From the NCBI GenBank assembly GCA_004565275.1, contig SDOX01000007.1, positions 694,115 to 758,114 on the forward strand: a DNA stretch of 64,000 bases. Direction: 5' to 3'. This DNA is from Nannochloropsis salina CCMP1776. Lineage: Eukaryota > Sar > Eustigmatophyceae > Eustigmatales > Monodopsidaceae. The notes beneath the pieces were generated by a model. The model was not told where the DNA came from, did no database searches, and worked only from the letters and a program-made list of their open reading frames with translations. Of this stretch, positions 59,303-64,000 are shown one piece after another; position 1 is the first letter of the stretch, and each line of letters begins with the position of its first letter. A program made the position numbers and the translations under genes.

Positions 59303-60830
59303 TGTTCCCTTTCAAAAACCTGCTGAACCTAATGCGTGCTGAAGGCTATGTACTATGGGTGGCTTGGATTTTTCAGATAGGCTGAGCTCTCCGCCCGTCA
59401 CAGGGTAAGCAGTCTTCCTCGGTGAGGGAGAAGCGAGCTGTCTCATGGTAAGGTGGGGAAGGGGGGACTGAACTTTAGACAGACCACAGACTACATGACT
59501 TACACCTCGTCAATTGATGATGGAAAGGCATTCCATCACATTTGAATAATAAATACCATAAACACGTAGACGTCCCATCCAGGGCTTTCCGAGCCAGAGA
59601 CATGGACATGTGAGACGGGACTTTCAAGCTGAAAATGTTGCGTAAGCCTCCCCAGCCCTACGCTAGGCAAGAAGAATTTTGGTGCATGTTTTCTCCATGC
59701 ATGCTCTATATATTATCGTTTCTACTCTGCGTGGTTTTTATAAATGCCCTCTTCATCCAAAATCGCTCGCTCAGACTCGTGCCCCCCCCAAGCACAAAAT
59801 TAAGAGGATGCGCGGGTGAATCTCATAAGGGTTTCTTGAACGATGTGATCAATACGACGCGTGAGAAAATTTTAGTCTCCTGCAATGAAAAAGATCCAAT
59901 CGCATGCATCTTGTTCCAGGGGCCTTCTCCACGCCACCGCGTGCGCTGGTGGGGGTAGAAGTGGATCAGTGCGTCGACTGTGGCGAAGAGCGGCGACTCG
60001 CTTTGTCGACCATCCAGACGAAAGATCGTGAGGGAAAGAAGGGCATGCAATGTCGACCAGGGCCTCAAACACAGGCAAAGATCAACAGGGGAGGAAAGTC
60101 CGTCCCAAAAGACCTCTCCTGCACGAATGAGGTGGCGTCTGCAACGGGGCCCAAGCTCAAGGAGACCCGCGCTGCCCGATGGGATGGAAAGCGCTGGGGA
60201 TTTTTGATGACTCATGCTGCCGCGTCGCTGCCCCCCTCCCGAGCCGCCAAACATTCAAAAAGTAACGGCTCAACCCCAGCCGGGCCCAACGCCACAAAAA
60301 CCACGCGCACGACACGAGAGGTAGTCACGGCCAGGGAATGGTGGTCAGAAGCTTGGTCTATTACATGCATTTATATCTGGAGCAAAATACCATGTGAAGG
60401 CCCTGAGATAATTTCGCAGAATACGGCTGATAGGGCTCTCCGCGACCGGGCTCGAACTCACAGGAAATCTTTGAAGGACATGCCATGCATGGGTGTAGTT
60501 CTCGAAATAAATATGCCAACATGTCAAAATAAATGTGAAAACTAGGCCGGCGCAAGGTGTGTTGTGGTAGTGGCCATCTAATTTGCTCAAGAGGGGAAAT
60601 AATAAGCCATCATGACATAGAGACTCCACGCATCATGAACGATGCGATTAAAGAAATCTTTTGAAAGCAGTACGCGTGCCGTTGTTTTAATGCCATTCAG
60701 TGATACAAACCCTCCGTACTTTACCCACAATCTGATGCATGTCCCTGCTTGGGGCCTTGCCTCCTAGCCTTCCCGCCAAATTTGCCCTCCATTAGCTCTT
60801 CCCATCCAACTTACACTTCTCGTCACTTGA
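59303..60830. other. Intergenic region, 1.5 kb
   Basis: Between the desaturase start and transporter stop (both minus). Open frames on both strands around 59823-60545 have no recognisable domain or composition and are not called. Otherwise nothing seen. Confidence 0.45.
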
Positions 60831-62527
60831 CTACGGTCTGTCTTCTTCTCTTTCACCTTCTCTCCTCGCCCGTCGCACCATGTGGGGGGAGTTTACTGCT
60901 CCCGGGACGTGGTATATCCCCAGGCCTCCCAAGGTCAGGCAAAAGCCGACACCGTACAAGTAGGACACTGGCTGGTGCAGGGCGACGTACCGATAAAAAA
61001 CGCCGTACGCGTCGGAGGTAAGGAGCGAGAGGTTGAAGAGCGTGGCGTCAGCCTGAAGAAGAAGAGAGAGGGTGAGGCCTGGCGGACACTTTCCCAGCCC
61101 AAAAGGAGAGATTGCCCCGCCCTCCTTCCTTCCCTCCCTCCATCCTAATCTTTCTCCTCCCTGTCTCTCCCCTCCTACCCTCCTTCCCTCCCTCCCTCCC
61201 ATCCTGAGCTTCTTCCTCCATTTCCCCCCCATCTCTCCCCTCCCTCACTCCCTCCCTTCTCCTCACCTCCGTCAAGAACCTGGCGGTCAGCGTGTACATG
61301 ATCGCCAACGTCACTGCAAACCCCACCAGGTACCCCATCTCGACACCCCATCCCTCCTCCCCTCCCTCCCTCCCTCCCTCCCTGCCCAACTCCAACACCA
61401 GCGCTTGAACTCCCGCCAGGATGGTTCCGAGCCCTCCGAGCATCCCCAGGAACTCGGTGGGGTCGTGCGTCTTCACGATGGCTTCCTGTACGACGTTCGA
61501 CACGGCGTAGAGGGTAGCGCCCAAGAGGCAGAGCAGGTCTCCGAGGAGGGCGGGGGGGAAGGAGGAAGGGGAAGAGTAGGAGGCGAAGGAAGGGAACGGA
61601 GGGGATAGGGAGGCGGAGCCTGGGCGAAGGGGATGGGGCGAGGACGAGAGAATGGAGGTCAATGGGGTATCAGGCCCTGTGAACAGTGGGGAGGGAGAGG
61701 GGGAAAGGAATGACGCCGCGGCCACGGTGTCCTTGTCGTCTTGACGAGGGAGGAGGCGGGAATCCGAGAATACCACAGTCCCCAGGCCCGCTAAGCATGC
61801 CAGCACTCCCACGAAGTGCAAGCTTTTGTAACGGCTTCTTAAATAGATCCAGGAAAAGAGCATGGTGCTGGGAATAGCGAAGCCGTCGAGCAGGAGGACG
61901 GAGGTGATGGAGGTGTATCGGAACGAAAGAATCACCTGGCGCGGAGGGAAGGACGTGAAAACATAGAGAGCAAAGGGCGCTGTAACAGCATGCGCCTACC
62001 CCACAGGGCCTGGGTGGTCTCTCTCTAATTCGCAACCGCTGGCATCCCCCTACAATCCCCCCTCTTGCACTCCCCGCCCTCCCGACACCGTGCCGACCTC
62101 CATGAAAACGCACCAGATAATTGCCTTCAAGATCTATGGCTGCTAATAAAAGGTATTTCCACCACGCCACCTTCAAGGGCTCTCCGCGAGGCAGGCGGCA
62201 TAGGTGGAAGGAGAGGATAAAGTAGGTCAAGCAAGCCTGCGTGGCGGGGATGGAGCGACCACTCTCTGCAAGAAGGGAAGAAAATATCCCTGTGGCGGTG
62301 ATGAGAAGGGAAAGAACCTGGCCGAGCCCTATGTCAAAGAGAAAGCGTGAAGAAGGTGGGGGAGGAGGAGTGTCGGAGGGGAGCTCAGAGGAGAGAGGGA
62401 CGGGCGAGGTCGTGGAAGAGGGAACCGGGAGAGAAAGGAGGGGGTCCTCGACAGCATTTTCAAGATCGATGTCCTCTTCTTCATCATGCACGTCTGTTTT
62501 TTTTGTTGATGGTGGAGTGGAGGGCAT
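60831..62527 (-). CDS. SLC35F1/F2-type drug/metabolite-superfamily transporter
   Basis: Three exons: 62114-62527 (ATG at 62527), 61267-61935 and 60831-61052, all phase 0, 434 residues. The cytosolic N-terminus is acidic and Pro/Ser-rich. About ten TM helices follow: GQVLSLLITATGIFSSLL, ACLTYFILSFHL, WKYLLLAAIDLEGNYL, then the family core FRYTSITSVLLLDGFAIPST and SLHFVGVLACLAGLGTVVFS. After a Ser/Pro-rich loop come LLGDLLCLLGATLYAVSNV, VVQEAIVKTHDPTEFLGMLG, and the terminal pair ATLFNLSLLTSDAYGVFYRY and YGVGFCLTLGGLGIYHV. The order and the NLSLLTxDxY motif are those of SLC35F1/F2/DUF914 proteins, whose substrates are mostly unknown. The intron at 61053-61266 is strongly GGGA-rich after its GTGAGG donor. 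Confidence 0.85.
61126..61202 (+). repeat. CCCT/CCTT low-complexity tract in transporter intron 2
   Basis: Pyrimidine-rich on the plus strand, so the minus-strand transcript carries GGGA/GGAA repeats through much of this intron. Confidence 0.85.
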
Positions 62528-62961
62528 CCTCGTCGAGCATGAGTCTGGAAGTGGTAGGGAAAGGGGAGAGGGAGCGGTTAAGAGGGTCGTACGATACCGC
62601 GCCTGTAACTACCTGCGGATAGCTACCACAATGATGGCAAACATCTTTGGTGATTCTCAATTTGCTGTTAATTCTCTTTTTTAATTTCCTAATTTCTTGC
62701 CTCAAAATGAAGCATGTAATTTGTTGTTGACGATAACCTCCTCCCCCTTTTTTCCTTAGATCCTGAATTGCGACCCTCTTTCTCCTCTTATGTCTACTTT
62801 GACATTTCCCTTCTTTTGAACAAAGATGTGTGCACATGACAACTACGCTCACGATATTCTCACACACATTGCCAATGTAAATTGAAATTTATACGCTTGG
62901 GGTCATCGCTACCTGAGGACTCGCGCCCTCCCCTCCAATGCGTGCCGCGCTGGTACACCTT
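62528..62961. other. Intergenic region
   Basis: 434 bp between the transporter start and the HMG-box gene stop (both minus), AT-rich at 62630-62890. No gene seen. Confidence 0.5.
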
Positions 62962-64000
62962 TTATTTTGCTTTATCTGGCCGCCCGTCCTGTCTGTTTCG
63001 TCGCTGCTGTTTCAACAAAGCCTTGGTCTGAAGCGCGGCAATCTGAAGACGAATTTTTTCCTCCACCGACGGCGTGGTTGACGGGGCGGGCAACGGAGGC
63101 CCAAGGGAGGGGCAAGGAAGACGCGCGGAAGGTTCTGGCCTTCTCGACGACGAGGACGCGGTGGCCGCTGCTTTCCTCCCTGCTGCTTTATGACCAGGCC
63201 CTGCACGCACTCCGGATGGACATGACGGTGGTAGAGAGGCCTGCTGGCTCTCGGGCAGCCACGCCGGCGCGTCCTCCCCTCTCTCCACCCTCGTCAAAGG
63301 CGCCGCACCTCGCACAGGTTGCGGCACGATCGTCGGCATGGCCTGAGCAGACAGGTTTGGGTGGAATGCCGGGGTCTGGGATCCTCCCGGTCCCACCTCG
63401 GGGGCAATGTCCACGGGAGGGGCGTGCGCGGCTTGGCCCGATGCCTTGGGACTGGTGATGTGGCGGCTGCTTTGTTCACGTTTTGACAGGACCCGCCGAG
63501 GGGCTACGGCCAACGTGCTGGGAGGAGCCACGGCGACGCCTTTGCCCGGGGTTGGCCGGGTGTCGGAGCCTCCAATCTCCCTCGGCCCCACCTTGCCGCC
63601 CCCCTTCTCCTCGGCTTTCCTCCCCTTTCCCTCCCCCCCCTCCTTGACTTCCACGTCTTCGCCCTCCAACTCCTCCTCCCTCCCCTCATAGATGGCCATT
63701 TCCCGGTGGTACCGGCGTCGGTCCACCTCCGCCATCTGCTCGTATCGTTTCCGTTCCTCCTCCCCCAACTTCCTCCATTCTTTCCCCACATACTTCCCCA
63801 ACCCTTCGAAAGACTTCTTCACCGCCGGCCCCTTGGCCGTCAAGGCCTCCTTCAAATCCCGGAAGAAGAGGTTGTAGGCACTCAGGGGCCGCTTGGGTGC
63901 ACTCGGATCCTTCTTGCGGGCGCCGCGTCGGAGCTGGTGGGCCATGTGCAGGTAATTAGGGTCCGACCGACTCTCCTCGTTCTCGATGCCCACGTCCACG
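62962..64000 (-). CDS. HMG-box DNA-binding protein, C-terminal part
   Basis: 5'-partial: the frame runs through the window edge, so the start lies beyond position 64000. About 345 residues are visible. An HMG box begins ~28 residues in: KKDPSAPKRPLSAYNLFFRD, then KKSFEGLGKYVGKEWRKLGE and RKRYEQMAEVDRRRYHREMA, containing the PKRPLSAYxLFxxD signature and the Trp/Tyr pattern of the L-shaped three-helix fold. The rest is low-complexity: an acidic Glu/Gly linker, a Pro/Ala/Ser-rich region and a basic C-terminal helix (KIRLQIAALQTKALLKQQRR). Single-box non-sequence-specific proteins of this type (HMGB/NHP6-like) bend DNA in chromatin. The long tail is unlike small HMGBs, and the missing N-terminus could add domains. 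Confidence 0.8.
   Translation of the reverse strand, partial: VDVGIENEESRSDPNYLHMAHQLRRGARKKDPSAPKRPLSAYNLFFRDLKEALTAKGPAVKKSFEGLGKYVGKEWRKLGEEERKRYEQMAEVDRRRYHREMAIYEGREEELEGEDVEVKEGGEGKGRKAEEKGGGKVGPREIGGSDTRPTPGKGVAVAPPSTLAVAPRRVLSKREQSSRHITSPKASGQAAHAPPVDIAPEVGPGGSQTPAFHPNLSAQAMPTIVPQPVRGAAPLTRVERGEDAPAWLPESQQASLPPSCPSGVRAGPGHKAAGRKAAATASSSSRRPEPSARLPCPSLGPPLPAPSTTPSVEEKIRLQIAALQTKALLKQQRRNRQDGRPDKAK

Noticed and set aside
60430-60475. Sequence resembling a tRNA T-arm (CGGGCTCGAACTCAC) on either strand
   Set aside because: The T-stem does not pair and no matching acceptor or anticodon arm is found at the right distance.
59904-60545. 213-codon open frame on the plus strand
   Set aside because: No domain, odd composition, no splice or conservation evidence, and an equally long frame exists on the other strand.

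Overview
The window is nuclear DNA of a eukaryote with a compact, GC-rich genome and spliceosomal (GT-AG) introns. The best guess is a photosynthetic stramenopile, probably a eustigmatophyte of the Nannochloropsis/Microchloropsis kind. The clues are a candidate bipartite plastid-targeting leader (hydrophobic signal ending AHA then F), an omega-3-type fatty acid desaturase, a CrtI-family carotenoid enzyme, dense two-strand gene packing and very abundant GGGA/CCCT arrays in introns. The assignment is an inference. No mobile element, viral relic, rRNA, tRNA or CRISPR array was seen.

Layout. 1-0.8 kb: 3' end of a histidine acid phosphatase (+). 1.1-1.9 kb: small coiled-coil protein (-). 2.5-4.1 kb: HOP2 meiotic recombination cofactor (+) with a long acidic N-terminus. 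4.9-7.0 kb: MAPKK-like kinase (-). 7.6-8.0 kb: Vma22-like V-ATPase assembly factor (+). 8.4-9.7 kb: a FAIM1-like domain fused to a PX domain (-). 11.0-12.0 kb: SNF7/CHMP4 ESCRT-III subunit (+). 12.4-14.2 kb: YIPF6 Golgi membrane protein (-), interrupted by a 100-N gap. 15.0-17.4 kb: RNA-binding protein with five hnRNP-H/F-type RRMs (+). 18.1-19.4 kb: secreted SGNH esterase (-). 20.0-36.25 kb: one giant cytoplasmic dynein-1 heavy chain gene (-) with only two recognised exons. 38.0-38.6 kb: ARL6IP4/SR-25 (+). 39.2-40.7 kb: two-lobed retropepsin-fold aspartyl protease, likely plastid-routed (+). 41.3-42.8 kb: four-TM protein (+). 43.6-47.1 kb: MCM5 replicative helicase subunit (-), eight exons. 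48.1-49.8 kb: secreted kelch protein (-). 50.7-51.7 kb: SOUL haem-binding protein (+). 52.7-55.2 kb: CrtI/CRTISO-like oxidoreductase (+). 56.5-59.3 kb: omega-3-type desaturase (-), its second histidine box lost in a second 100-N gap. 60.8-62.5 kb: SLC35F1/F2-type transporter (-). 63.0-64.0 kb: 3' part of an HMG-box protein (-).

The genes are mostly housekeeping and unrelated in function: membrane traffic (dynein, ESCRT-III, YIPF6, PX, Vma22), DNA replication and meiosis (MCM5, HOP2), RNA processing, and plastid/lipid metabolism. Many neighbours are divergent pairs sharing 0.5-1.7 kb intergenic regions, or convergent pairs with 0.3-1.3 kb between stops.

The most unusual structural signal is in the introns. 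Many start with a purine-rich GGGA/GGAA tract directly after the GT and end with a complementary pyrimidine CCCT/CCTT tract directly before the AG, so the splice sites could be paired by an intramolecular stem. Other points of interest are the FAIM1-PX fusion, the 10.3-kb coding exon of dynein, the two-lobed aspartyl protease and an Asp-to-Tyr change in the phosphatase catalytic motif.

Exon boundaries were set by eye, by matching GT/AG sites to reading phase and family conservation. No alignment or transcript data were available.
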